Part shown: positions 35,873 to 44,311 of the stretch, in pieces
How the letters are laid out: each line of letters begins with the position of its first letter
Position numbering within the stretch: the stretch's first letter is position 1
NCBI RefSeq assembly: GCF_015523185.1
Contig: NZ_WAKV01000067.1
Location: forward strand, 1 to 57,461
Reading direction: 5' to 3'
Source: Thermococcus sp.
GTDB lineage: Archaea; Methanobacteriota_B; Thermococci; Thermococcales; Thermococcaceae
DNA length: 57,461 nucleotides
Translations under genes and position numbers: made by a program
Notes under the pieces: generated by a model
What the model saw: only the letters and a program-made list of their open reading frames with translations
The model's database searches: none
Told to the model about the DNA's origin: nothing

Positions 35873-36637
35873 ATGGAGGAGCTCTACCGCTACCTGAGAA
35901 CGTTTATGGACCCAAAAAGCGAGGTCGCCCAGAACAGGTTTATCGGCTTACGTTCCTTCTTCAACTGGGCCGTTAAGGAGGGCCTGTTTCCGGAGAGGAG
36001 AAAACTCCGCGTTCTCGACCTCTGTGCGGGAACTGGAATTGCGGGAGCGTCCCTTTACGAGACGCTGAAGGAGTGGGGCTACGAAGCTTCCCTAACGGTC
36101 GTGGACAAGAGAAAGGAGGACTTGCTCCTCGTTGAAAACTGGACTAGCGGAGAAATCTACGGGGCCGTTATGGACTGCCTCGACGACCTGAGAAAGCTCG
36201 GGAAGTTTGACGTGGCGTTAATCTTCGGCCACACGATGCCCCACTTCGACCCGTTTCAAGCGGCGAAGCTCTTCAGGAACGTTGCGAGGGTTCTTGAGGG
36301 CGACGGTGTATTCCTCCTTGAAGAAACCGACCGCTTTGGGGCCTTCTTCTACAGGAAAGCTTACCGCGAGATTGTGCCGGAGGTAAGGGGCGAGGACTAC
36401 ATGGTAATTTCCCTCGACGAGGGCTACAACCCAGTGAGGGGGGTAATACGGCGTGGCTACTACAAGCTGCCGGACTGGGAGAAGATTGGTGAGATAGAAA
36501 CGCGCTACTGGGACTTGGCGGGGTTAGCTGGGATAGGAAAAGCCCTCTTTGAAGAGGCAAGGATAATAAGGAAAAGCGAGCACGGAGTCGTGAACGTTGG
36601 GGACATAATTTACCTTCGTGGGCCTTATAGAACATAG
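35873..36637 (+). CDS. Class I SAM-dependent methyltransferase
   Basis: A 254-residue Rossmann methylase: motif I LRVLDLCAGTGIAGASLYET, acidic loop LTVVDKRKEDLLLVEN, and motif IV-like FDVALIFGHTMPHFDP. The last third is an alpha-beta extension with a Tyr-rich stretch. The substrate is unknown; it looks like a small-molecule methylase rather than an RNA enzyme. The ATG at 35873 follows GGTGGGAGC. The 3' end overlaps the nitrilase gene convergently by 13 nt. Confidence 0.82.
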   Translation: MEELYRYLRTFMDPKSEVAQNRFIGLRSFFNWAVKEGLFPERRKLRVLDLCAGTGIAGASLYETLKEWGYEASLTVVDKRKEDLLLVENWTSGEIYGAVMDCLDDLRKLGKFDVALIFGHTMPHFDPFQAAKLFRNVARVLEGDGVFLLEETDRFGAFFYRKAYREIVPEVRGEDYMVISLDEGYNPVRGVIRRGYYKLPDWEKIGEIETRYWDLAGLAGIGKALFEEARIIRKSEHGVVNVGDIIYLRGPYRT

Positions 36638-37419
36638 TACTGGGGCCTTCTGTCCTTGAATACGTCGTTGCGTTCGTTTATCCTCTTGTCCCTCGCCAGC
36701 GAGAGGTTAACCTCGACGACGGCAACTTCTTCACTATCCTCACTACCCATGGCCAGAACCTCCGCTAGGGGGGAGGCTATCGTGCTCTTCCCTATGAACC
36801 TTAAACCCCTCTCTTCCCCGATTCTGTTTGCCGTTATCGTATAAACGCGGTTTTCCAGAGCTCTAATCGGCATTGCTTTGGGAGCGTAAGGCATAACAAG
36901 GTTGCTTGGGTGGGCTATTATATCCGCTCCCTTCAACGTCAGCGTCCTCGCGCTCTCCGGGAAGAACCAGTCGAAGCATATCATGACCCCTACTTTTGCT
37001 ATGCCAATGTTGAAGACGTGGAAGCCGAGGTTTCCGGGCTTGAAGAAGAGCTTTTCCCTGTTGAAGAGGTGGATTTTGCGATACTTCCCGATATAGCCCC
37101 AGCCGAGCGGGCCCACTATAACGGCCGAATTGTAGAGGTTCCCCCTCTCGTCCTTTTCCGCAGTTCCTCCAACTATAAAAACCTCCTCTTCCCTCGCGAG
37201 CTCCACGAGGAACTCCGTCGTTGGGCCGTCTGGAATCTGACCAGCGACGCTTTCGACCTCGTTCTTGCTCTCGAAGTTGTAGCCCGTGTCAAAGAGCTCG
37301 GGAAGAACGACCAGCTGGGCTCCCTTTTCCCTCGCTTTCCTCACGAGTCTCTCGGCCTTCGAGTAGTTCTTTTCCGGGTCGAGGAACGTAGGTTCCATCT
37401 GGACGTAGGCCACTTTCAT
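36625..37419 (-). CDS. Nitrilase/carbon-nitrogen hydrolase
   Basis: A 264-residue member of the nitrilase superfamily, closely resembling the P. horikoshii protein of known structure. The catalytic triad is visible: E41 (VVLPELFDTGYNF), K115 (GKYRKIHLF) and C148 (VGVMICFDWFFPESARTL). Such enzymes hydrolyse nitriles or amides; the P. horikoshii relative acts on small aliphatic nitriles, and the physiological substrate is unknown. The ATG at 37419 has GGGTGAT upstream; ATG and GTG codons 6-9 nt earlier are less likely. Confidence 0.93.
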   Translation of the reverse strand: MKVAYVQMEPTFLDPEKNYSKAERLVRKAREKGAQLVVLPELFDTGYNFESKNEVESVAGQIPDGPTTEFLVELAREEEVFIVGGTAEKDERGNLYNSAVIVGPLGWGYIGKYRKIHLFNREKLFFKPGNLGFHVFNIGIAKVGVMICFDWFFPESARTLTLKGADIIAHPSNLVMPYAPKAMPIRALENRVYTITANRIGEERGLRFIGKSTIASPLAEVLAMGSEDSEEVAVVEVNLSLARDKRINERNDVFKDRRPQYYVL

Positions 37420-37748
37420 GAGCATCACCCCTTAGAATACTCCTTTGAGATAGATAAGCTTAGCGGAGGCTGAATCACGATTCTCATTGATGTTTTAGCC
37501 AGAGAAAAGGATTTTTACAGGATAAAGTTTCCATGAGATACGAACAACAACGCATGAATAAAACTAGAGGATTAAACGTCCTTAAATTTAGTAAAAAGGG
37601 TGCCAAAGGCTGAAAAGTTTAACCAATCAAAACCCCTTGTAAAGTTTTCTGAACAAAAATCAGCGGATTTTGGGAAGTTTCAAACCCTGAGAAAAGCTTA
37701 AAAAGGGACTTCTTGAGCTAAGGCTGAAGGAACTCCGGGGTGATGCTC
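37420..37748. other. Intergenic region with divergent promoters
   Basis: AT-rich, no credible gene. The minus-strand nitrilase promoter appears around 37449-37458 (ataagctt region). The eL41 promoter has gcttaaaaa at 37696-37704, giving a leader of about 20 nt with GGGGTGATGCTC. The 200 nt between show several T- and A-tracts but no box architecture I would call an RNA. Confidence 0.4.
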
Positions 37749-37862
37749 ATGAAGCGCAGACCAAGGAAGTGGAAGAAGAAGGGTAGGATGAGGTGGAAGT
37801 GGATTAAGAAGAGGATTAGGCGCCTCAAGAGACAGCGCAGGAAGGAGCGCGGGCTTATCTGA
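37749..37862 (+). CDS. rpl41e: 50S ribosomal protein eL41
   Basis: A 37-residue extremely basic protein: [20 protein letters not shown], then Arg/Lys-rich to the stop. This is the single-helix large-subunit protein eL41, one of the smallest ribosomal proteins and often missed by gene finders. The ATG at 37749 follows GGGGTGATGCTC; an ATG two codons earlier is inside the binding site. The stop overlaps the possible ATG at 37862 of the phosphoesterase gene. Confidence 0.92.
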
Positions 37863-37876
37863 TGCCCGGTGGTTCT

Positions 37877-38524
37877 ATGTCTCCTTTTTCCGATTTCGAG
37901 CGTCTATCTCTTTTGATTGACACGTCCCTAGGAAAAACGCTTCTTATTGCGGACCCCCATATAGGGTTTGAGCTCTCGCGTGGTCTTAGGATTAGAACCC
38001 GCTTCGAGGAAAGGCTTGCGGAGTTCGTCCTTGAAGGCAAAGTGGATTCCCTAGTAATTCTGGGGGACCTGAAGGAACCGCTCGGCCTGAGTTTTCGCCT
38101 GAAGGAGATGCTACTTCGCTTTTTCTCGGCACTGAGGGATGTTAGGGTTTTCATCGCAAAGGGCAATCACGACGGAAGGATTGAGGAAGTTGCAGAGCAT
38201 TTTTCGAACGTCGAAGTGCGGGAGTATTTTCTAATAGACGGCCAGCTCTTTCTCCACGGGCATACGAAGTTGCCGGGGGTGGAGTTTGATGAGGCCTTTC
38301 TCGGCCACGCTCATCCGGCCTACACGCTGAAATCCGGCGGGGTTGCCAGAAAGGTCAAGGTCTTCGTTAGAACTGGAAAGTTCCTTGTCTTGCCGACGGT
38401 AAACCCTTACATAGAGGGCTTCGACGTCAGGGAAGGGCTGAAGCTCGTCCCGTTTCTGAAAAACACGGAAAAAGCTGAGCTGTTCCTTCCCGAGGGAATT
38501 TATCTCGGCGAGCTCAAACTTTAA
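37877..38524 (+). CDS. Metallophosphoesterase
   Basis: A calcineurin-like phosphoesterase of 215 residues from this start. Metal ligands appear in order: LLIADPHIGFE (D, H), VILGDLKEPLG (GD), FIAKGNHDGRIEE (GNHD), FLHGHTKL (H) and LGHAHPAY (GHxH). The DPHxGxE form of motif I marks the archaeal subgroup related to the Mre11-like/YmdB-type enzymes; the substrate is unknown. The start could be the ATG at 37862, coupled to the eL41 stop (ATGA-like), but GGTGGTTCT favours 37877. Confidence 0.85.
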   Translation: MSPFSDFERLSLLIDTSLGKTLLIADPHIGFELSRGLRIRTRFEERLAEFVLEGKVDSLVILGDLKEPLGLSFRLKEMLLRFFSALRDVRVFIAKGNHDGRIEEVAEHFSNVEVREYFLIDGQLFLHGHTKLPGVEFDEAFLGHAHPAYTLKSGGVARKVKVFVRTGKFLVLPTVNPYIEGFDVREGLKLVPFLKNTEKAELFLPEGIYLGELKL

Positions 38525-38588
38525 GAAAACCCTTATTAAGACCCATGCATAAAGTATTTCATAGGTGAGAACCTGAGTGGTGAGAGAG

Positions 38589-38915
38589 ATGAGCGACGTT
38601 TATGAGAGACTGGAAGCGCTCCTTCGCTCATTGGGAGTCAAGAAGAACGAGCTAAGAATCTATCGCTTGCTCCTTGAGAAGAAGAGGCCAATGAGGATTA
38701 CCGAGATAGTCAGGGAGCTCGGCATAAGCGAGCGCTCCGTTAGAGAGCACGTTCTCAGCCTCTACAAAAGGGGAATGCTGAAGAGGGAGCTAATCCAGCA
38801 GGGTTGGCTTGGTTACACCTATACGGCAGTTTCCCCCGCGGAACTCCTTGAGAACCTTAAAAGGTATCTCCTTGAAAGGATAGATGAAATAGAAAGAGAG
38901 CTTAAGAGGGAGTAA
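38589..38915 (+). CDS. Winged-HTH transcription regulator (TrmB-like)
   Basis: A 108-residue DNA-binding protein: EALLRSLGVKKNELRIYRLL, the PMRITEIVRELGISERSVRE HTH, a wing with the LGYTYTAVSPAELLENL segment, and a C-terminal helix for dimerisation. There is no effector domain. It has its own TATA-like ccttattaa about 60 nt upstream and GGTGAGAGAG before the ATG. The target genes are unknown. It converges on the M28 peptidase. Confidence 0.82.
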   Translation: MSDVYERLEALLRSLGVKKNELRIYRLLLEKKRPMRITEIVRELGISERSVREHVLSLYKRGMLKRELIQQGWLGYTYTAVSPAELLENLKRYLLERIDEIERELKRE

Positions 38916-40572
38916 CTATCTTCACATCCTCAAGAAGCTTTACCAGCCTCTCTAGTTTTTCTACTGCGACATTGCCGTATTCCTCGGAAAGAGTTCTAAA
39001 GGCTCTCTCCTTTGGAAGAACCTCTGATAGCATTAACAGTTCGTGGAGCTGGGAGTAAACCCTTCTGTCCTCGGTGAGTTCTCTGAACTCCTCCCAGTTT
39101 CCGTTCCTCGCTCTAATCAACCTCTCGTTCAGAACTCCTTTGACATTCCAGTGGAGCCAGGGTTTGTCCTCAAAACCGTGACCGAGATTCAACCCAAGGA
39201 ATTCCGAATCCCTCGCGAGGCCCCTCATTACGAGCCTCTCGCTCTCCTCAGTATCTCTGACCATCGAGAGCTCGCCGAGGACCTTCATCGCGTAGCCCCT
39301 CGCGAACCTTCTCAGCGTTTTCCTTTCTCCTTCCGCGAGCGAGAGGGCCGTGGAAAGAACCGCGTTACCGATTATTGAAATCGTCTCTAGGCTGACCTTT
39401 TCTAATGTGTCACCGCTCGAATGGTAGAACCTGTCGGGCCAGGTTATCGGCATGGTTCCAGGAATACCAAAGAAGTTGAAGACGTCGTGGTCACTTCCCA
39501 TTTCATAGGGATAGGCCTTGAACGCTATTGCAGGAATCTCGCTTCCGGAGAAGCTCTTTCCTTTCCTGTTAAAACTCCAGAGGAAGTGCTCAAGCAGGCC
39601 GGAAACTACGGAAAAGCGCGAGAGCGGAGTCCTCACGAGCATCAGCGTTGAACCACTCCTGTCTGGACTCCCTGCAACCATGTCGAGGTTTATGTTTGCG
39701 TAATACTCCTCCGGTTTCGCCCTCTCGAAGAAGGCCTGCGTCCCATGGTACTCGGGAACCCAAAGGAAAGCGAAACCGAAGCGGAATGCGCCCCTGTAAG
39801 CCTCGCTGAGCTTTCTCGCCAGCTCGATTAGCATCGCACTCCCGCTCGCGTTGTCGTTGGCCCCTGGCTTTGGATGGCAGATGTGAGCGGAGAAAACTAC
39901 GTAAGGCGGTTCGCCCACCTTTGCGTAGAGCATTGGGAGGTCTTCTCTGGAGGGTGTTTCAACGTGAACGGACAGGCTAACCTCAAGACCACCTCTGAGG
40001 GATTTGGAAACCATTTCCTTTGCGACGCTCTCGGGAACTGCCAAGGCTGGAATCCTCGCCCATTCAAGGTCCTCTTTTGTAAGGAAGAGGCCTATGTATG
40101 GATAGAACTCCCCAGTTCCCTCGCGATAGGCTATGAAGGCCTTTGCCCCAGCCTCGTTGGCCTTTCTGTAGGAGTTTCTCCAGTCTTTGTTGGTAATAAC
40201 GACCTTTCCTTCCGCCTCATTCCAGTCTTCCTCGCGGAAAATCGGCAGGACCTCGGCCCTGACCTCTCCCCCCGGCGAGTGGGCCATTATCAGGAGCGGG
40301 CTCTCGTCGGTTGTGAGCGCCTTTCCATTGTAGGAGAGCTCACCGCGAATTGGGTTCCACGCTATGGGAGAAGCTAGGGTTCCATGCCAGGTTTTTCCAT
40401 CGTAGGAGTCCATTAGAAGTTCGTTCTCAACGCCAAAGGAGTCGAGCTTTTCTTTGATAAACTTAACGCTCTCAACGAGTTCGCGCGAGCCCTGAATCCG
40501 ATGGAACTCGGCTATCTCAGAAATATTCTTCAGAACAAGCTCCGGGCTGAGCAGGACGTCTGGTAACTTCAT
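38902..40572 (-). CDS. M28-family (DUF4910-type) aminopeptidase with PA domain
   Basis: A 556-residue zinc peptidase-like protein. A PA insert lies at about 85-205. Metal ligands are visible: VVFSAHICHPKPGANDNASG (H, D), WVPEYHGTQAF (E), INLDMVAGSPDR (D) and YHSSGDTLEKV (H). The SAHxxHPxPGANDNASG signature is that of DUF4910/M28 aminopeptidases. A C-terminal wHTH-like region follows (about 490-556). No signal peptide is present, so it acts in the cytosol, probably in peptide turnover. The ATG at 40572 follows GGTGGCC. Confidence 0.86.
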   Translation of the reverse strand: MKLPDVLLSPELVLKNISEIAEFHRIQGSRELVESVKFIKEKLDSFGVENELLMDSYDGKTWHGTLASPIAWNPIRGELSYNGKALTTDESPLLIMAHSPGGEVRAEVLPIFREEDWNEAEGKVVITNKDWRNSYRKANEAGAKAFIAYREGTGEFYPYIGLFLTKEDLEWARIPALAVPESVAKEMVSKSLRGGLEVSLSVHVETPSREDLPMLYAKVGEPPYVVFSAHICHPKPGANDNASGSAMLIELARKLSEAYRGAFRFGFAFLWVPEYHGTQAFFERAKPEEYYANINLDMVAGSPDRSGSTLMLVRTPLSRFSVVSGLLEHFLWSFNRKGKSFSGSEIPAIAFKAYPYEMGSDHDVFNFFGIPGTMPITWPDRFYHSSGDTLEKVSLETISIIGNAVLSTALSLAEGERKTLRRFARGYAMKVLGELSMVRDTEESERLVMRGLARDSEFLGLNLGHGFEDKPWLHWNVKGVLNERLIRARNGNWEEFRELTEDRRVYSQLHELLMLSEVLPKERAFRTLSEEYGNVAVEKLERLVKLLEDVKIVTPS

Positions 40573-40616
40573 GAAGGCCACCGTATTAACGTGGAGAAAG
40601 AAGTATAAAAGGTTGC

Positions 40617-41045
40617 CTACTCACCAAGGCGGAGCATCTTCGGGAGTTCCAAATGCTTGAGGGAGTCGAGCAGTTCAGGAGGCATCGTGAGCTTTGTGCT
40701 CTGGAGGAACTCCACGTAGTCGCGCTCGATTTTGGAAGGTGTTTCCTCAGGCAGTTTGGCCTCAACCCTATGAGGGGAAATCTTTCTTACCCTTGGCTCT
40801 TCCTCCTTTTCAACCCTTGCAACGAGGCCCTCGTAGAGCTTCTCCTCCTTTTCCCTCTTTCCGAGCTCTTTTCCCTTCCGGTATGCATCCTTAACCAGCT
40901 CGTAGATTCCCAGCTCCTCGGCCCGTTGGTAGAGCTCCTCCCTCTTCTGCCTGACCCACTCCGCCCACTCGCTGTGACCCCTGAAGCCGACGAAGTAGCC
41001 GAACTGGTAGGCCTCCTTGAGGAGGGCCTTTCTCTCGTCCGTCAT
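40617..41045 (-). CDS. Conserved hypothetical protein, partner of a KaiC-like ATPase
   Basis: A 142-residue highly charged protein, helical at the N-terminus (LLKEAYQFGYFVGFRGHSEW, VRQKREELYQRAEEL) and with a C-terminal PPELLDSLKHLELPKMLRLG. I do not recognise the family. It overlaps the KaiC-like gene by 4 nt, so the two products are probably partners, as small adaptors are for other RecA-fold ATPases. Confidence 0.7.
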   Translation of the reverse strand: MTDERKALLKEAYQFGYFVGFRGHSEWAEWVRQKREELYQRAEELGIYELVKDAYRKGKELGKREKEEKLYEGLVARVEKEEEPRVRKISPHRVEAKLPEETPSKIERDYVEFLQSTKLTMPPELLDSLKHLELPKMLRLGE

Positions 41046-41755
41046 AGCGGAGCCTCCGGGTAGACCCTTATCCCGTCGGTTGTGAAGCGGAGCCTCTTAA
41101 GGTTGCTGTCGTGGGGAACGCCACGCATCTTGAGTATCTGGAGCGCCCTCACCATTTGGTAGTTGCGCATGAAGTGGTGGAGCACTATGACGCCGTCAGC
41201 TAGGTAATACTCGTCGGTGTACTTTTCGGAGCTCAGCATCTCCGCGAGGAGAAGTGTCGTGACCTCAAGGGAGCGGAGCAGTCTGACGAACCTCCCCAGG
41301 GCCTTTTTCTTTCCGGCCGGGTCACTGACGAAGGACTCGAAGAGGCTGAAGGAGTCAATCACAACCCTCTTGGCCTTTTCGCGCTTGATAATCTCGATGA
41401 GAAGCTTGAATAACTCCTCCCACGTTAGCTCGCGGTTGGCACTCAAGAGAATCTCGCCGAGGTCGTAGAAGGCTATCTTCTTTGACTGAAAGTGCTCTAG
41501 GATTCCGAAGTTGTAGCGGAGCATATCACGTAAGATAACGTCCTGTGTTTCAAAGAGCGAAATGAGAAGGCCCTTCTCGTCGTTGTTGGCGCCTTCAACA
41601 AGAAACTGAATTCCCAGGGTGGTCTTTCCGCTCCCCGGGGGGCCTGTAACGAGGTAAACCCTTCCCGGCAGAAAGCCACCGCCGATAAGGTTATCGAGCC
41701 CCGGAACGCCGGTGGGCAGTCTGTCGAGTCCCTTGAGTAGCTCGCCTACGTACAT
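41042..41755 (-). CDS. KaiC/RadA-like RecA-superfamily ATPase
   Basis: A 237-residue single-domain ATPase: RLPTGVPGLDNLIGGGFLPG, Walker A VTGPPGSGKTTLGIQF, the catalytic Glu region SLFETQDVILRDM, and Walker B AKRVVIDSFSLFE. It has no second KaiC domain and no DNA-binding loops, so it is of the GvpD/KaiC-like regulatory class (as ArlH in archaellum assembly) rather than a recombinase. The role is unknown. First gene of a two-gene operon. Confidence 0.85.
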   Translation of the reverse strand: MYVGELLKGLDRLPTGVPGLDNLIGGGFLPGRVYLVTGPPGSGKTTLGIQFLVEGANNDEKGLLISLFETQDVILRDMLRYNFGILEHFQSKKIAFYDLGEILLSANRELTWEELFKLLIEIIKREKAKRVVIDSFSLFESFVSDPAGKKKALGRFVRLLRSLEVTTLLLAEMLSSEKYTDEYYLADGVIVLHHFMRNYQMVRALQILKMRGVPHDSNLKRLRFTTDGIRVYPEAPL

Positions 41756-41818
41756 TTTCCGCGCACCCCCGAGAAGTTAGAGAAAGCCCAGTATTAAATG
41801 TTACCCCTGGGAGAAGAT

Positions 41819-42874
41819 TCAACCCCACGTGACGTGCCTGTTAACTGCGAAGCGCACTATGAAGGAAGCCCCAATGCCGATTAGGTTGGCTATGAGGTAG
41901 TGGAGGCCAAGCCACACGAGGGGAACGTATATCGCCCACTGGACTAGGGCACCTGTTAACGCGGCGATGTGGAAGCTAACGAGCCTCTTCCACAATGGCT
42001 TCCTCTTGAGGTCCTTAAACGTCCAGAGGTCGTTCCAGAGGAAGTTGTTGAGTATCGCGAGTTCCGTCGCCGGTATGTTGGCAATGTACTTATCAATGCC
42101 CAGATGAACGAACAGCCATAGAAAACCCTCGTTAACGATAATCCCGGAAAAGCCGACGATGGAGAACTTTATCAGCCTGTCTAGTTCCCCTTCCCAGCGC
42201 ATGAGCCTGTAGAGGTGCCTAAGGTAGTTAAGCATCGTCTTTCCGCTCAGCTTGCTCTCGCCGGCTTTCCTCAGGCCGAAGACGAATGGAACTTCCACGA
42301 CCCTCTTGTAGTTGCCCTTTATGAGAATTTCCATGAGGATTTTGAAGCCAACGGGATTGAGCTCAACGTTTTCCACAACATCCCGCCGGAGGGCAAAGAA
42401 CCCGCTCACCGGGTCCTTCACCTTCCTTATCTTTGGAAGGGCCAAACGACCGAGCATTATAGCACCCTTTGAGATGAGCTTTCTGTACCAGTACCAGTTC
42501 TTAACGCCTCCCCCCGGAACGTAGCGACTCGCTATCGCTATGTCGGCCCCCTCTTCGATTGCCCTGAGGAGCTGGGGGATTACCTCGGGGGGATGCTGTA
42601 GGTCCGCATCCATAACTACGAAAACGTCGCCCTCCGCTTTCTTAAACCCTCTGATTACAGCAGAGGAGAGGCCCTTCTCGTCGGTTCTTCGGATTACCCT
42701 GACGGGATACTTATTCGACAGCTCTTCGGCTAGCTTCCACGTTTCATCGGGGGAGTCGTCATCAACGACGATTATCTCATAATCGTAATCCCTGAGGGCC
42801 TTCGAAATCCTCTCGAAGAGCTCAGGAAGGTTCTCGCGCTCGTTGTAAGTCGGAACGATGACGCTAACCTTCAT
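41819..42874 (-). CDS. Dolichol-phosphate mannose synthase with GtrA domain
   Basis: A 351-residue GT2 enzyme that moves mannose from GDP-mannose to dolichyl phosphate for N-glycans and surface glycoconjugates. The catalytic domain (1-230) has VSVIVPTYNERENLPELF, VVDDDSPDETW, VMDADLQHPPE (DxD) and KDPVSGFFALRRD. The C-terminal 120 residues are a four-helix GtrA membrane domain. This layout and length match the crystallised Pyrococcus furiosus DPMS. The start at 42874 is set by homology; an upstream extension overlaps the tRNA promoter. Confidence 0.94.
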   Translation of the reverse strand: MKVSVIVPTYNERENLPELFERISKALRDYDYEIIVVDDDSPDETWKLAEELSNKYPVRVIRRTDEKGLSSAVIRGFKKAEGDVFVVMDADLQHPPEVIPQLLRAIEEGADIAIASRYVPGGGVKNWYWYRKLISKGAIMLGRLALPKIRKVKDPVSGFFALRRDVVENVELNPVGFKILMEILIKGNYKRVVEVPFVFGLRKAGESKLSGKTMLNYLRHLYRLMRWEGELDRLIKFSIVGFSGIIVNEGFLWLFVHLGIDKYIANIPATELAILNNFLWNDLWTFKDLKRKPLWKRLVSFHIAALTGALVQWAIYVPLVWLGLHYLIANLIGIGASFIVRFAVNRHVTWG

Positions 42875-42904
42875 TCCACACACCCTGCCGTGGTAGTCCG
42901 TAAA

Positions 42905-42913
42905 CTTTATAAG
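42905..42913 (+). promoter_or_regulatory. TATA box of tRNA-Pro
   Basis: ctttataag lies 28-36 nt upstream of the mature tRNA 5' end, the usual placement for an archaeal tRNA promoter. Confidence 0.7.
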
Positions 42914-42940
42914 CCCTGCGAAGTCCTTATGAGCGGGCAT

Positions 42941-43018
<78 letters not shown>

Positions 43019-43036
43019 GAGAACTTTTCTCCCGCT

Positions 43037-43468
43037 TCAGTCCTCAAAAAGTCTCTCGTGCTCCCGCTTTATGCAACGGTGGGCGACGGCTATTAGACCG
43101 GCCTCTCTGGCTCGCTTAAAGGCCTCCCTGTCGTAAGTTCCGAACTGGAACCACACAACCTTTGCTCCCTTCTTTATCGCCTGCTCGACGTAGTCCCGCG
43201 TGAATTCCGGTCTCACGAAGAGGTCAACTATCTCAACTTCGTCTGGAATGTCCAACACGCTCGGATAGCACTTCCTCCCAAGGACTTCTGAATAGCGCGG
43301 GTTAACGGGATAAACCTCGTAGCCCTTCTCGATTAGATAGCGCATAACTTCGTTTGAATCCCTCTCCGGTTTTGGTGATGCCCCAACTAGGGCAATCTTT
43401 CGGTATTTCGTCAGAATCTCCCTCACATCATTGTCGGTCAGCCTGTCAACAGGGGTTATCCTAACCAT
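43037..43468 (-). CDS. CoA-binding domain protein
   Basis: A 143-residue Rossmann protein of the CoA_binding family, related to the N-terminal domain of succinyl-CoA synthetase alpha: KIALVGASPKPERDSNEVMR, VYPVNPRYSEVLGRKCYPSV, EIVDLFVRPE and VVWFQFGTYDREA. It probably binds CoA or its thioesters; the role is unknown. Convergent to tRNA-Pro. Confidence 0.9.
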   Translation of the reverse strand: MVRITPVDRLTDNDVREILTKYRKIALVGASPKPERDSNEVMRYLIEKGYEVYPVNPRYSEVLGRKCYPSVLDIPDEVEIVDLFVRPEFTRDYVEQAIKKGAKVVWFQFGTYDREAFKRAREAGLIAVAHRCIKREHERLFED

Positions 43469-43525
43469 AGTATCACCATCATGAGTTTGGGAAGGAGTTT
43501 AAAGCGTTGGTGGAAACTTCTACCA

Positions 43526-43956
43526 ATGGTCATGCTCTATGAGGAAACTCCAAGTGGATAATCGCGCTCCTCGTCCCGCCGTTGGTAGCGATGGTCACCG
43601 GCCTCTACCTGAGCGTTTCACAAGGTAGGGGAGTCGAGATAATGACCATCGCTATGGGCTCACTCTTGCGGTCGTCCTTGAGGCCATGGCAACCAGGATA
43701 AGGATTTACGATGAAAGATTCTCATAACGGTTATCTCGGCTTCATGATTCGGAAGACGGTTAAGCTCGACGAAATCGAGTGGTTCGCCGTCAGAGGGGGC
43801 TGGACGAGCTGTCCTGCAAAAGTCCACTTTACCCTTCCGGGGAAGGCCTGCGTTTACCTGAGAAGGCGAAGGAGCTGGGACGTCTCCTTTACGACCAACA
43901 GGCAGGGGGAACTCAGCGAGGTTCTTCTGTCTCTAGGCGTTCCACGAGGAGCTTAG
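43526..43956 (+). pseudogene. Frameshifted membrane protein with PH-like domain
   Basis: Conceptual reading across frames gives one coherent protein. It begins MVMLYEETPSG, then ALLVPPLVAMVTGLYLSVSQ (membrane), TRIRIYDERF, TVKLDEIEWFAVRGGW and RRRRSWDVSFTTNRQGELSE. The tail resembles a bacterial-type PH domain. Frame changes are needed near 43557, 43667, 43722 and 43745, so the gene is dead. It ends inside the 3' end of the convergent NfeD-like gene (44 nt overlap). Confidence 0.7.
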
Positions 43957-44311
43957 TCCCTCCAACTTTTACAACCCTAACCGTCTCCCCCGCTTTTGCG
44001 ATTCCGTTAACGCACTCAGCCCTCCACAGCTCGCCGTCGAGCTTGACGATTCCTTCGGGGGTTAAATCTTCAACTACCCTCGCTTTTCGGCCTATTAAGG
44101 CCTCGGTCCCAGTTGATGGCTTTTTCTCAAGGCCCCCGCCGAGGACGTATGATGCTATTAGAATGTCCTTGATTAACAGAACTCCCAGAATCAGCCCTGT
44201 AATTGGCGGGGGCACGCCTATTCCAGCGGCGGGTAGAACAACGAGCAGGACGACTGCCACGACTATCTCATCGGCAGTCAGTGCTATAAATTTGAGAATC
44301 CTTCCGCTCAT
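43913..44311 (-). CDS. NfeD-like membrane protein
   Basis: A 132-residue protein with two N-terminal membrane helices (VVAVVLLVVLPAAGIG; ITGLILGVLLIKDILIASYV) and a C-terminal OB-fold domain (ALIGRKARVVEDLTPEGIVK, then GETVRVVKVGGTKLLVER) typical of short NfeD proteins. These partner with stomatin-like proteins or membrane proteases, though neither is adjacent. The ATG at 44311 overlaps the upstream stop (ATGA) and is preceded by GGTCGGGA. Confidence 0.82.
   Translation of the reverse strand: MSGRILKFIALTADEIVVAVVLLVVLPAAGIGVPPPITGLILGVLLIKDILIASYVLGGGLEKKPSTGTEALIGRKARVVEDLTPEGIVKLDGELWRAECVNGIAKAGETVRVVKVGGTKLLVERLETEEPR

Noticed and set aside
37862-37876. ATG at 37862 as phosphoesterase start
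   Set aside because: It has no ribosome binding site, although coupling to the eL41 stop is possible. GGTGGTTCT favours 37877; the choice is not certain.
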